Source: Verrucomicrobiota bacterium (GTDB lineage Bacteria > Verrucomicrobiota > Verrucomicrobiia > Verrucomicrobiales > Verrucomicrobiaceae). From it: a stretch of DNA of 35,931 nt. The translations under genes were made by a program, and so were the position numbers. The notes under the pieces were generated by a model. The model saw nothing but the letters and a program-made list of their open reading frames with translations. It was not told the origin of the DNA and ran no database searches. Positions 25,050-33,448 of the stretch are shown here, piece after piece. The stretch lies in NCBI GenBank assembly GCA_017301975.1, contig JAFLEI010000052.1, forward strand, positions 1 to 35,931, read 5' to 3'. The stretch's first letter is position 1. The number at the start of each line of letters is the position of its first letter.

Positions 25050-25483
25050 ACTCACTCGGCCCCGAACGCCTCGCCTTCTGTCTCGACAGCGACCTCTCGC
25101 CCCTTCCTCCAACAGTACTGCGGGCACTCCTGCCCGCCGGTTCCCAGCAAGCACCGTCACCCCTGCCTGCCGATCCGACGGGAGCGCGGGCACTCCTGCC
25201 CGCTTCCGCCCATTCCCATTCCGAGTCCCCGATCCTCCGCGGCTACATCGACGCCGCCACCGGCATCCTCCTCACCACCGAAGTCCCCAATCCTCCCCTG
25301 CCCGCCGCCGACAAAGACCAGCAACTCGGCCAAAAAGCAGGATCCCTCGGCCGCCTCCTCCCCGGCCTCACCATCGAGTCCACCCCCGAAGGCCTCCTCA
25401 TCATCGCCCTCCTCCCCGATGATCCGCGCACCGCGAGCATCCCTGGAGCAAAAATGGACGAACAAGGCTTCCTGGTGATCTAG
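25050..25483 (+). pseudogene. Second copy of the plsC-fusion 3' end
   Basis: This fragment repeats the end of the gene at 21673: ERLAFCLD, then GYIDAATGILLTTEVPNPPL, DKDQQLGQKAGSLGRLLPGL and PGAKMDEQGFLVI before a TAG. It has no start of its own. Homology begins about 25050 (copy A near 23801) and runs to the ends. Its terminus FLVI differs from copy A's FLTLP, which is made by the inserted cassette, so this copy probably keeps the original stop. It holds two more REP-like palindromes (25120 and 25186). Confidence 0.8.
25120..25203. repeat. Two REP-like palindromes
   Basis: GCGGGCACTCCTGCCCGC occurs exactly at 25120-25137 and 25186-25203. The flank of the second, GATCCGACGGGAGC, matches that of the copy at 23943 (GATCCGAAGGGAGC). 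Confidence 0.85.
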
Positions 25484-25992
25484 AGAATACCAAATGCGGA
25501 CATATCTGAGAAGGTAGCCGGATCGAGAAGATAGAGGTTGTGATTCTCTCACAAAAGCCCGTCAAGAATGGTGCTCAGTTAAGGCAATGTTCCGCGTTTT
25601 GAACATCTCTACGCACGTCGTTCACTGCGTTTTTTTGACTGACGCCCTTTTCTATTATGCGCTCCGCGATACACCAGCTCCAACGGAGCTGCGTAATAAA
25701 GCCCAGGGTCAGCCGAGCCTAAGCGAGGCGACCCTGGGTATAGTAATACACGACCGGGAAGGAAACCCAGCACCTTCGCCACACACCACGCCCACCAGCA
25801 GCGCCTGCAAAAAAGCTCCGTCGCGCTCAGAGTGTGCCCGCCAGCTCCACACTATCGACAAACGACCTTATCCGAGTCATCCCATGCGAAAAACGGCTCA
25901 CGTTTGAAACGAGGGAACGTCGCCTGGCGGATCATATCTTCCGTATTCAGATGTTTCAGCAGTTCGAGGGGGAAACTAATCCAGGGATGCGG
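25484..25992. other. Intergenic region with a palindromic repeat
   Basis: No gene is convincing here. Positions 25676-25738 form an ordered repeat: AGCTCC/GGAGCT with a 3-nt loop (25676-25690), then CCCAGGGTC (25702-25710) and GACCCTGGG (25730-25738) as a 9-bp stem. The region has mixed GC content and marks the edge of the lower-GC ATPase/HNH pair. Confidence 0.6.
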
Positions 25993-26655
25993 TCAGTTGA
26001 GAAAGGCAATGCCAAGTTGTGCAACGACAAATTCACGCAAGCAAAAAGAGAACTCCCTATCTTGATCGATTTCCTCTAGAATGCGACGTTTCCATATTGC
26101 CTTCATTGCAGGGTTTGCTTCTGCTATGTACGTCCGCATCAGCAACTGTATTCCCTTCAAACGCTCCGCTCTCTGTTCCATCAGTCCGGGGCGATTCAGT
26201 TTGACACTTTCTGCTGTAAGCTCCGCACGTGCGTTTCCAAGCCTTGGAAATACCATCGGACCGAAGCCTTGGAAGAAATCCGCCGGATCTTCATTATAAG
26301 GGTCGATGTGTGCACAATTGTCGTCAAAATCATCTCCTTTGCTCACGTTGCAAGCAGGACAAGCCAGTCCCAGATTTCCCCATTCATACGTTAACTCCGG
26401 AAACTTTGTGGGCGCTTTTGGTCGCAGGTGCTCGATGTGCTCATAAGCCACATCTTCAACAACCCCTTCGCAATACATGCATTTTCGACGCGCTTCATTT
26501 CGTAGCGCGTTTTTAATTTCGAGGTGATTGTACGCTGTTGCCAAAGTAGTGGGCACTGATTGTCTGGCAGCAAGGTAGCCCAGCAACTGGTCACGCCAGG
26601 CCACCGCATTCGCAGCGAGAATGGGCGGGATGTCACCTTTATTAATCCTAATCAT
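25993..26655 (-). CDS. ptuB: HNH endonuclease, PtuB-like (Septu/retron-type)
   Basis: The 220-residue nuclease has two zinc-binding Cys pairs and the HNH core: CMYCEGV, then YEHIEHLRPK, then NLGLACPACNVSKGD. This layout is typical of the HNH effector of Septu and of retron Ec78-type systems. It should cut DNA or tRNA when the partner ATPase releases it. The start ATG at 26655 overlaps the end of the ATPase gene by 8 bp; a longer frame to 26694 would overlap more and lacks support. The DNA here is clearly poorer in GC than its flanks, so the pair was probably acquired. No reverse transcriptase or ncRNA of a retron is seen. Confidence 0.78.
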   Translation of the reverse strand: MIRINKGDIPPILAANAVAWRDQLLGYLAARQSVPTTLATAYNHLEIKNALRNEARRKCMYCEGVVEDVAYEHIEHLRPKAPTKFPELTYEWGNLGLACPACNVSKGDDFDDNCAHIDPYNEDPADFFQGFGPMVFPRLGNARAELTAESVKLNRPGLMEQRAERLKGIQLLMRTYIAEANPAMKAIWKRRILEEIDQDREFSFCLREFVVAQLGIAFLN

Positions 26656-27889
26656 GGCGCATCGTCGCTGCTTGAACCAACATCTCTGGAACAAACTGCT
26701 CCAGACCTGCGGAAACCAATTCTCTTTTCAGCTTCTGTGAATTCTCTTCACTCATCGGCAACTTCTGATACCTCTGCACCATTTCGGTCAGTGTCGTTTC
26801 CACCCAGATGGGCATGGTAAAAGGCACCCCAAGCACTTCGCGGAGAATGTCGTTGGCAGCCTTCGCCTTAGTTGCCAAATCAAGCTTGGTACTAAAAACC
26901 CTGTTTTCAGGGTTATATCGTAACGCATAAACAGCCGAATCCTTGACCGATCCAATAATCAGCGGGCTATGCGTCGAAACGATAAATTGCACCGTTGGAA
27001 AAGCCTCAATAAAGCTAGGCAACAAACTCCGCTGCATGCTTGCGTGCAGGTGATTTTCCACCTCGTCAATAACAACGGTCATCGGGCTTTTTGCCTCGGA
27101 CATTTTCAAAAAAACCTGCCACGCAAGGTCGATAATCGCGCTCAGCCCCCCTGAACAAGCATCGATTACGAAATCGCCACTCTTGCTTTGCAAAACAATA
27201 TCCGTCTGACCTCGAATCACAATAGCCTCAAATCCAATGGTCGGAGGGAGTACTTTTCTCAGCACTTCTTCAAACCCAGTAAAATTCGCAGCCATCTCAA
27301 GGTCAGGGGTGATAAATTTATTGCCCTCGCCAAACACTGCCCACATGAGGAGTGTTTCTTTGAGATGATAATTTACTGGGGTTCCATGGCCTTCTCCAAA
27401 GTAATTTCTCCGGTGATTTACAGAGAATAAGTCGAACGCTTCAACTCGCGTCCGCCTTGTCGTGCTTATGTGTTGGACATTTGCATACCTATATACAGAG
27501 CGATGCGATGGAATTGAAAGACCAGACACCGGCTGCCGCTTTTGAATCTGTGGCTGATAGATTGCCGATCCTCCTTTTTGAATGGTAATTTTCGACGCCG
27601 CGCCTTGCGAATATTTTAATTCTCCTATCTGAATCTGGCTGGAGTTGTCTGATTCTTGGTTGAAGCCCCAATTGAGAAAATAAGAAAATTTACCCGACTC
27701 CGGTTCTTTATTCAGCGTGGCCACCTCTTGCATTTCCCATCCGAAATGGCGTGCTAGTATATTGATAATAGTTGTTTTCCCCGATCCATTGGCTCCAGTA
27801 AGCACGGTTAACCGCGGATGAAATTCGAGCGTTACAATTTCGAATTGCTTCCATTTTTCCAGCCGCAACGAATGAAATCCTTCTTGCAT
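26648..27889 (-). CDS. ptuA: AAA/ABC-type ATPase, PtuA-like
   Basis: The 413-residue ATPase carries Walker A GANGSGKTT (about 33-41), a degenerate signature DACSGGLSAI, Walker B MTVVIDEVENHLH with the catalytic Glu, and STHSPLI as the switch His. This SMC-like set fits the AAA_15/AAA_21 ATPases of defence systems. Paired with an overlapping HNH gene downstream it best matches Septu (PtuA-PtuB). At 413 residues it is shorter than many PtuA proteins, so it may be a divergent subtype or another ATPase-HNH system. The ATP-bound state would hold the nuclease inactive until phage infection; that is knowledge of relatives, not seen here. Confidence 0.75.
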   Translation of the reverse strand: MQEGFHSLRLEKWKQFEIVTLEFHPRLTVLTGANGSGKTTIINILARHFGWEMQEVATLNKEPESGKFSYFLNWGFNQESDNSSQIQIGELKYSQGAASKITIQKGGSAIYQPQIQKRQPVSGLSIPSHRSVYRYANVQHISTTRRTRVEAFDLFSVNHRRNYFGEGHGTPVNYHLKETLLMWAVFGEGNKFITPDLEMAANFTGFEEVLRKVLPPTIGFEAIVIRGQTDIVLQSKSGDFVIDACSGGLSAIIDLAWQVFLKMSEAKSPMTVVIDEVENHLHASMQRSLLPSFIEAFPTVQFIVSTHSPLIIGSVKDSAVYALRYNPENRVFSTKLDLATKAKAANDILREVLGVPFTMPIWVETTLTEMVQRYQKLPMSEENSQKLKRELVSAGLEQFVPEMLVQAATMRHD

Positions 27890-28553
27890 AGCTGGGATGC
27901 TACCCGCTCATCTAATTTGATGCCACTCAAAAACTTCGGCCTGTGGAATGTGGTCAGGTTGCAAATTCTTGAAAATTCCCCTCTATCCCATTCTCCATCA
28001 GCATCCGCTGAACAAATCAAACCCATCAGACTCCTTTCAGAATCAATCTCTGCGGCGTTCCAGCCTCTGCGGTGTTGGATCAGTATTCCTTTCAACGCTT
28101 GCCCTCCCGCCCCCCCCTCCGCCCCTCTCGGTTCGGTTCCGTGTATTCAGTGCATTGATTCGCTTCGCTCCCCTGCGGGCTCACTGCGTTCGTCTGTCTC
28201 GCTGCGCTCGGCTCCGTGGTCAATTTTCAAACTGGGAAGATCGATCTCCACTCAAGATCCAATTCAAAAACTCTGTGTCCATCGTGTCTCTGTGGTGAAG
28301 TTCCGGATTCTCCGACTGCCTTTATCAGCGTCTCTTGAGCGTCTAGTCAGCGGTTAAAAACTCTCCTCCACCCTTCCTCCAATCTCAATCTCTGCCCCCT
28401 CCGCACCTCTGCCCCTCTGCGGCAAAATCGCTCGTCCCTTCGCCTCCGCACCGCCCCATCGCCCCCGTCTTTTCAGCGCCACATCCGTGTTCCGGCATCC
28501 GTGTATTCCGTGTAATCCGTGGTTAAAATCCGGTCCCCTCCGTCTTCCCCAAT
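27890..28553. other. Gene-free region with degenerate repeats
   Basis: This 660-bp stretch has stops in all frames at short intervals apart from one improbable frame (27818-28357). It contains scattered phrases such as CTCTGCGGC, CCGTGTATTCAGTG (28139) and a longer unit at 28483-28531 with CCGTGTATTCCGTG and GTAATCCGTGGTTAAAA. These are members of the repeat family described for 29385-29520. The ptuA promoter should lie near 27890-27990 on the minus strand, but I see no clear boxes. Confidence 0.55.
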
Positions 28554-29252
28554 TCATCCCCGGGAAAATCCCGCCGCCGCCAGGGCCGTGCGCAGTTTGG
28601 CCTTTCCGTCGAACTCAATGACATCGCCATGCCCGACGATCACCCGGTCAAAATCCCATCCGAGGATCGTCGCCAGCGAACTCTCGAACGCTGCCTTGTC
28701 CTTCACCCCGGCCTTCACGGGCCGCGGCATTCCCGGATGATGCTCGCCGCCCACGGCGACGCGCAGGAGCAGCTCCGTCCAGAGCGGCTCATCGCCGCCA
28801 AAGTTGAAGACCAGCTCCGTGAGGATCAGCGTCCGTGACGGAACGTGCAGCAGTGCGGTATCGCGGGCTTCCGGCGCGCCTTGGATTTCCAGCGCCAGCA
28901 GTTCGCCCTCCCACTCGACTGGCGCAGGCACGATCGGCTCCGTCGGAAATCCGACCACCTCGGAAAAACCATCGGGTGCCAGATAAGGGATGCCCGGAAA
29001 CGCCGCGCGTCCTTCCTGGGCAAAAGTGTCATGCCGCAAAATGCCGTCCAGCAGCCAGCCGGGTTCCCCGAGCGCACGGATCGCAGCGACGTCCTCCGCA
29101 GAAAAGGGAGCCGAGGAGTGAATGACCACTTTCCCCGAGCGAAGTCGGATCAGCGTCACGTTGCGCCGCAAATCCGCCCCCAGCATTTTCAGCGGATAGG
29201 CGAGCAGCCAGAGATTCTCGGCGAGCGGCAGCGGTGTCAGGTGTGTGTCCAT
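28554..29252 (-). CDS. DUF4336-like protein, metallo-beta-lactamase-like fold
   Basis: The 232-residue protein matches the DUF4336 layout: an N-terminal strand (LPLAENLWLLAYPLKMLGADL), VTLIRLRSGKVVIHSSAPF, and a C-terminal WDFDRVIVGHGDVIE. These resemble the outline of a metallo-beta-lactamase fold, but the classical HxHxDH motif is absent, so catalysis is doubtful. Function is unknown. The longer frame starts at 29267; I prefer 29252 (MDTHLTPLP). It may be transcribed on its own from the repeat-rich gap at 29268-29530. Confidence 0.72.
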   Translation of the reverse strand: MDTHLTPLPLAENLWLLAYPLKMLGADLRRNVTLIRLRSGKVVIHSSAPFSAEDVAAIRALGEPGWLLDGILRHDTFAQEGRAAFPGIPYLAPDGFSEVVGFPTEPIVPAPVEWEGELLALEIQGAPEARDTALLHVPSRTLILTELVFNFGGDEPLWTELLLRVAVGGEHHPGMPRPVKAGVKDKAAFESSLATILGWDFDRVIVGHGDVIEFDGKAKLRTALAAAGFSRG

Positions 29253-29384
29253 ATCCTTCCCTCTCAATCGCCCCGCCGCCCGACTCTGCGCGTAACAAAA
29301 GGCCGACCATCCTCCCGGTCAGGCAGCCGGCTGAATCATGCCCGCTCAGTGTCAGATGAGCGGTTTAAAACTCCGGAAGCCCAT

Positions 29385-29520
29385 AACCACGGATCACACG
29401 ACCAGCACGGATCCAAGCCAAAGCCTCGCCCGTCTCAATCCGTGCCATCCGTGGTCAAAACCTCCGCCCCCTCTCACCTTCCGTGTATTCAGCGTATTCC
29501 GTGGTTGAAAAAAACTCCGG
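29385..29520. repeat. Inverted cluster of a CCGTG-type intergenic repeat
   Basis: Three related units sit close together: AACCACGGATCACACGACC (29385 on, reverse orientation), AATCCGTGCCATCCGTGGTC (29437-29456) and CCGTGTATTCAGCGTATTCC (29481-29500). ACCACGGAT and ATCCGTGGT, and GCACGGAT and ATCCGTGC, pair perfectly, so the first two units form a long hairpin. Related units lie at 28139 and 28483-28531. The flanking phrase AAAACTCC recurs. The gap 29268-29530 has no gene. Confidence 0.7.
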
Positions 29521-29530
29521 ACTCAGTGCC

Positions 29531-29992
29531 TCAATCGTACTTCCCCGCAAAGATCTCCTTCCAGCCCGGACTCAGCAGCTCCCACGGAAAATCGCCAGGA
29601 AACGACTTCTTTAGCTGCGCCCTCTCCTTGGGATCAGGAACATCGGTGCGGCTCAGGTCGATGATCACATGCCAGCCCACGTGGATTTTTTTCAGGCAGT
29701 GGGTGTATCCGATGTCCGGAAGAAATTCGGGAATCGCATCGGTCCCATCTTCGAACTGGGGCGAGCATTCGACAAAGCAGTAGTCGCCGAGCACCTTCAG
29801 GTGCTCGATCTTCAGCACAATCGCTTTGGGCAGCTTCTTCTCAGCATATTCCTGGACAAGGAAGGCACGCAGGCCGTCACAGATCTCCTTCCGTTCATTC
29901 GAGCCAGCCTTCGGCGTGTACGGCTCTTCCGCATGGGCGCCCAGACTGAAACACGCGAGAACAAGGCAGATAAGCAGACGGGTGAGGTTCAT
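29531..29992 (-). CDS. Secreted hypothetical protein
   Basis: The 153-residue protein has a clear signal peptide (MNLTRLLICLVLACFSLGAHA, cut near AHA). The mature part is rich in charged residues, with NERKEICDGLRAFLV near its start, a YCFVECSPQFEDG strand and a GWHVIIDLSRTDVP strand. Three Cys may form disulfides. The length is modest and I do not recognise a family. A longer start at 30028 is less likely because it would bury the signal peptide. The gene sits 52 bp downstream of the SNF2 gene on the same strand and may be co-transcribed. Confidence 0.7.
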   Translation of the reverse strand: MNLTRLLICLVLACFSLGAHAEEPYTPKAGSNERKEICDGLRAFLVQEYAEKKLPKAIVLKIEHLKVLGDYCFVECSPQFEDGTDAIPEFLPDIGYTHCLKKIHVGWHVIIDLSRTDVPDPKERAQLKKSFPGDFPWELLSPGWKEIFAGKYD

Positions 29993-30044
29993 GGATAACA
30001 AGGAGTGATGGCAGTGAGGGGAAAACAAGGCCCAGAATCCGTCC

Positions 30045-32774
30045 TTACTCCACCATAAACAGCGCCTGAATGTCAGACTGCGTCAGTTGCAGCTTGTCAG
30101 CACGCCCCGCCAGCAGCCCCTCCACCAGCGCCGCCTTCTTCTGCTGCATCTTGACGATGCGCTCCTCAATCGTGTTCTCGCAAATGAGCTTGTGAACAAA
30201 CACAGGGTTCTTCTGCCCGATGCGATGCGCCCGGTCACTCGCCTGCGCCTCCGCCGCCGGATTCCACCACGGGTCATAATGAATCACCGTGTCCGCCGTC
30301 GTCAGATTGATCCCCGCGCCACCCGCCTTCAGGCTGATGAGGAACACCGGCACCTTGCCCGCCTGAAACTCCTGGATCGGTGTTTCGCGGTCCTTCGTGC
30401 TTCCCGTGAGCTTCACATACCGCGTCCCGTCTTTCTTCAAGCGGGCCTCGATGATGGCGAGCATTTCCGTGAATTGCGAAAAGATGAGAATGCGGCGGCC
30501 TTCTTCGATGAGTTCGGGCAGCAGCTCATCCATGAGGAAGGCGGTCTTCGCCGAGTCGGTGACGTCGCGCGCCGTCTCCTGTTTTAAGAGCTGCGGATGG
30601 CAGCAGACCTGACGCAGCTTGAGCAGCGCATCGAGCACGACGATTTGCGAGCGGTCCAGCCCGTTCACCTCGATGGCTTCGCGCACACGCTTGTCCATCG
30701 CCGCACGGATCGTTTCATACAAATCCGTCTGTGCCTGGCCGAGTTCGATGCTGTGCAAAATTTCCGTCTTCGGCGGCAGCTCCTTCGCCACCGCATCCTT
30801 CGTTCTCCTCAGCAGCAGCGGCTGGATGCGTGTGCTGAGCTGCTTCTGGCGCTCTGCATCGGCTTCACGCTCGATGGGATTGCGGTAATGCTGACGAAAC
30901 GTGTCGGCATCACTCAGCAAGCCGGGCATGAGGAAATTGAAGAGGCTCCACAGCTCGCCGAGGTGGTTTTCCATCGGCGTCCCTGTGAGGCAGAGGCGGT
31001 GTTTCGCTTTCAATCCACTGCAGGTCTGTGCGGCCAAGCTCTTGGGATTCTTGATGTTCTGCGCCTCATCCAGCGCGACAACGTGCCACTCCTGCGCCTG
31101 CATGACATCGGCATCACGCACGAGAAGCGGGAAGCTGGTGACGACGAGGTCGTACTGCTTGAGGTGCTTGAAGTCGCTCTTGCGCGACTGCCCGTGCATG
31201 AGCAGAAGGCTGAGCGAGGGCGTGAACTTGATGGCTTCGTTGATCCAGTTTCGCAGCACGCTCGTCGGTGCCACGATGAGGCAGGGAAGCTTCATGCGCC
31301 CGCTCTCCTTCTCGATCAAAATATGCGTGAGTGTCTGCAGCGTTTTGCCCAGCCCCATGTCATCGGCCAAGATGCCATGCAGGCCAAACTCGCGCAGAAA
31401 CTGCATCCACGAAGCCCCCTCGCGCTGGTAATCACGCAGACTCGCCTTCAATCCCGCCGGTGGATCAATGAGCCCGATCTCACGGAAGCTGCCGAGCTGC
31501 TGACTGAGCGCGGTCAGTTCTACGGGCGCACGAATCGGCAGACCATCCAGCGTCGCAAGCTGTGCGGCGCGCAGTTTGTCGAGCTGGAGCTTGCCATCCT
31601 TGCGCACGGGCCGCGTGGCGAGCAGTTCATCAAAGAAACGCAGCAGCACCACCAGCCGATGCGCAGGCACAGAAAGCACATCGCCCTGATCACCACCTAG
31701 CGAGAGCAGAAAACGTTGATCCAGATTTTTCTCAAGCACGGCAGCGCTGAGTCCCTGATCGATGCAATCCACGAGCAGCGGCACCATCGAGATGCGCCGC
31801 CCTTCGATCTCCACTCCGAGGTCGAGCGAGAACCACTCGCGCCCATCTTGATCACCCGCAAGATCCGTGAACCACGCATCCTCAGCCGCCTCATGAATTT
31901 GGAAACCGATGTCTTCCGGCACTTCCACGCGCCAGCCGGACTCACGCAGCTTCGGCACCTGGTCTTTGAGAAACTGGGACCAGAGCAGCGCCTGATTACC
32001 CGCCATGGCCATGAAGCCCAGGGTGGATTCGGGAGCCTTGGCACCGGGCAGCGCTTCTGAGAAAGATTTAAAACCGACCGCAGACAAATCCGTCAGAAGC
32101 AAACGTTCGGAACGCAGATTGCGCACCAATGTGCATCTCTCTCCGTTTTCATCCTGCCATTGATGCGCCGGGCTGCGCACCAGCATTTCAAAGCGCAGCG
32201 GGCAGTCGTCGTATTCCGCACATGGCTGGATGAAAGCGACGCTGCGCGGCTCCCAGCCACCGATGTTCCGCTTCGCCGTGATCAGCGGCATCTCCACCAT
32301 CATGCGCCGCACCAGCAGGATTGGTTTCGGCTCTGAAGGTGGGAGCTCGACCTCTTTCGGCTCCACCTGGGTGTCAGCTCCATCATCAGTGGCAACAGAC
32401 GTTTTCTCCCGCACCCGCGCCATGGCTTCGATGCGTGTGCGTCCGTCCTCCAGATCCAACATCAGCATCAGCGCCGCCGCATGCTGGCAGAGCGTGCCCA
32501 CCGCACAGGTACAGTGCGAGGTCATCGCCATGCTGCCGTCTTCTCGCAGGCGCAGATGCACCGTGACGGAGGCGGAGTTGAACAAAGCCGTGCCAATGCC
32601 CGCGATCAGCTCCACCTCGTTCTCCGAGCACACATGCACGCCCGCGAGGCCAATGTCCCCGTGCTTGAGCAGCCGCCCGCCCTCCTCGATCTGCTGCCGC
32701 CGAAACAGCCACAGCCACGATTTCGTGCGCACCTGCGCCCAGAGTTTGGGGAATGAGAAATCTTCGATGACCAT
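30045..32774 (-). CDS. SNF2-family ATPase with N-terminal SWIM zinc finger
   Basis: The 909-residue protein has a SWIM finger near residues 87-97 (CTCAVGTLCQH). A long middle region follows, then the SNF2 ATPase core: LADDMGLGKTLQTL (Walker A, near 470), ALDEAQNIKN (DEAQ box, near 566), and the second lobe with LISLKAGGAGINL and DRAHRIGQKNPVFVHKL. Such enzymes move along double-stranded DNA and remodel bound proteins; SWIM domains bind DNA or proteins. It starts directly at the VapC stop (TAA then ATG, no gap), so it is the third gene of a vapB-vapC-SNF2 set. Its end matches a remnant at 24245. The exact role is unknown. Confidence 0.9.
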   Translation of the reverse strand: MVIEDFSFPKLWAQVRTKSWLWLFRRQQIEEGGRLLKHGDIGLAGVHVCSENEVELIAGIGTALFNSASVTVHLRLREDGSMAMTSHCTCAVGTLCQHAAALMLMLDLEDGRTRIEAMARVREKTSVATDDGADTQVEPKEVELPPSEPKPILLVRRMMVEMPLITAKRNIGGWEPRSVAFIQPCAEYDDCPLRFEMLVRSPAHQWQDENGERCTLVRNLRSERLLLTDLSAVGFKSFSEALPGAKAPESTLGFMAMAGNQALLWSQFLKDQVPKLRESGWRVEVPEDIGFQIHEAAEDAWFTDLAGDQDGREWFSLDLGVEIEGRRISMVPLLVDCIDQGLSAAVLEKNLDQRFLLSLGGDQGDVLSVPAHRLVVLLRFFDELLATRPVRKDGKLQLDKLRAAQLATLDGLPIRAPVELTALSQQLGSFREIGLIDPPAGLKASLRDYQREGASWMQFLREFGLHGILADDMGLGKTLQTLTHILIEKESGRMKLPCLIVAPTSVLRNWINEAIKFTPSLSLLLMHGQSRKSDFKHLKQYDLVVTSFPLLVRDADVMQAQEWHVVALDEAQNIKNPKSLAAQTCSGLKAKHRLCLTGTPMENHLGELWSLFNFLMPGLLSDADTFRQHYRNPIEREADAERQKQLSTRIQPLLLRRTKDAVAKELPPKTEILHSIELGQAQTDLYETIRAAMDKRVREAIEVNGLDRSQIVVLDALLKLRQVCCHPQLLKQETARDVTDSAKTAFLMDELLPELIEEGRRILIFSQFTEMLAIIEARLKKDGTRYVKLTGSTKDRETPIQEFQAGKVPVFLISLKAGGAGINLTTADTVIHYDPWWNPAAEAQASDRAHRIGQKNPVFVHKLICENTIEERIVKMQQKKAALVEGLLAGRADKLQLTQSDIQALFMVE

Positions 32775-33170
32775 TTAGATCAGCACAGCGTCGTTTGGAT
32801 AGGTCGCCGCCATTCCTCGGTCGAGCGTCGCCACCTTGCCGCCGTTGCGACGCGCCAGTTCTACAAGCCAGGCATCTGTCACTTGTCGGTGACCTTGGAT
32901 CTGACGATGTGGCACGTTGCGATATGGAAGGTCACCATCCCAATAAACATGCTGTGGATGACCTTCGATTTCTGCCAAGGCTCTCCACGCGGCATCTGAA
33001 CTTTGATCTTGAGCCAGGTGCATATGCAGACGCACCAAGGTACCTTGAGACACAGAGCAGGTGGCAAAGGGCCCGCTTAATGCGTCCAACCATTGCGTTG
33101 CCCGCCCATATGCTGCGTGGCTCTTGATCATCAAGGCAATAAGAACGTTTCCGTCAGGAAGCCAGATCAT
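32775..33170 (-). CDS. vapC: VapC-like PIN-domain toxin (intact set)
   Basis: This 131-residue PIN-domain protein has LPDGNVL, QGTLVRLH (Gln where the paralogue has Glu), QVTDAWLVELA and VATLDRGM. Three of the four usual acidic positions are conserved. Its ATG overlaps the antitoxin stop by 4 bp, and its own TAA touches the SNF2 start codon. The closest relative in the window is the VapC at 24326. Loss of the second acid (E to Q at residue ~42) may lower its nuclease activity. Confidence 0.83.
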   Translation of the reverse strand: MIWLPDGNVLIALMIKSHAAYGRATQWLDALSGPFATCSVSQGTLVRLHMHLAQDQSSDAAWRALAEIEGHPQHVYWDGDLPYRNVPHRQIQGHRQVTDAWLVELARRNGGKVATLDRGMAATYPNDAVLI

Positions 33171-33418
33171 GCTTTGCCGTTCAGATAGAGTTCTTCCTCA
33201 ATCCGAAGAACATCTTCGGTTGTGAAGGGATGCCTTCCCTCCGATGCGGCAAGCTTGTATCCATGCGGTGCCTTCACTGGTGGCTCTACAGGTTTTCGCA
33301 AAGTGGGCAGCCGGCTCAGCGCATGTTTCACCACGCTGTTGACGCTGGAATGCTCCTGCTTCGCCACAGCTTCGATGCCGGCGTAGAGTTCGTCGTCGAT
33401 GTCGATGGTGAGTTGCAT
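33167..33418 (-). CDS. vapB: VapB-like antitoxin (intact set)
   Basis: The 83-residue protein starts MQLTIDIDDELYAGIEAVAK, an RHH-like strand-helix, with a Pro-rich linker (KPVEPPVKAP) and a C-terminal acidic helix (TEDVLRIEEELYLNG). It mirrors the VapB at 24748, including the MQ(I/L)T(L/I)D start and SEGR/VEGR before the tail. It follows mazG by 30 bp, so the four genes mazG, vapB, vapC and SNF2 may share a transcript. Confidence 0.82.
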   Translation of the reverse strand: MQLTIDIDDELYAGIEAVAKQEHSSVNSVVKHALSRLPTLRKPVEPPVKAPHGYKLAASEGRHPFTTEDVLRIEEELYLNGKA

Positions 33419-33448
33419 GGATGAATTTGCCTTTTCAGCAGTTGCATG

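Noticed and set aside
25993..27889. A retron, since ATPase-HNH pairs occur with retrons
   Set aside because: No reverse transcriptase and no msr/msd-like inverted repeats were found next to the pair.
27818..28357. A 179-residue frame overlapping the ptuA start
   Set aside because: The composition is not protein-like, it runs antisense to the ATPase N-terminus, and it crosses repeat DNA.
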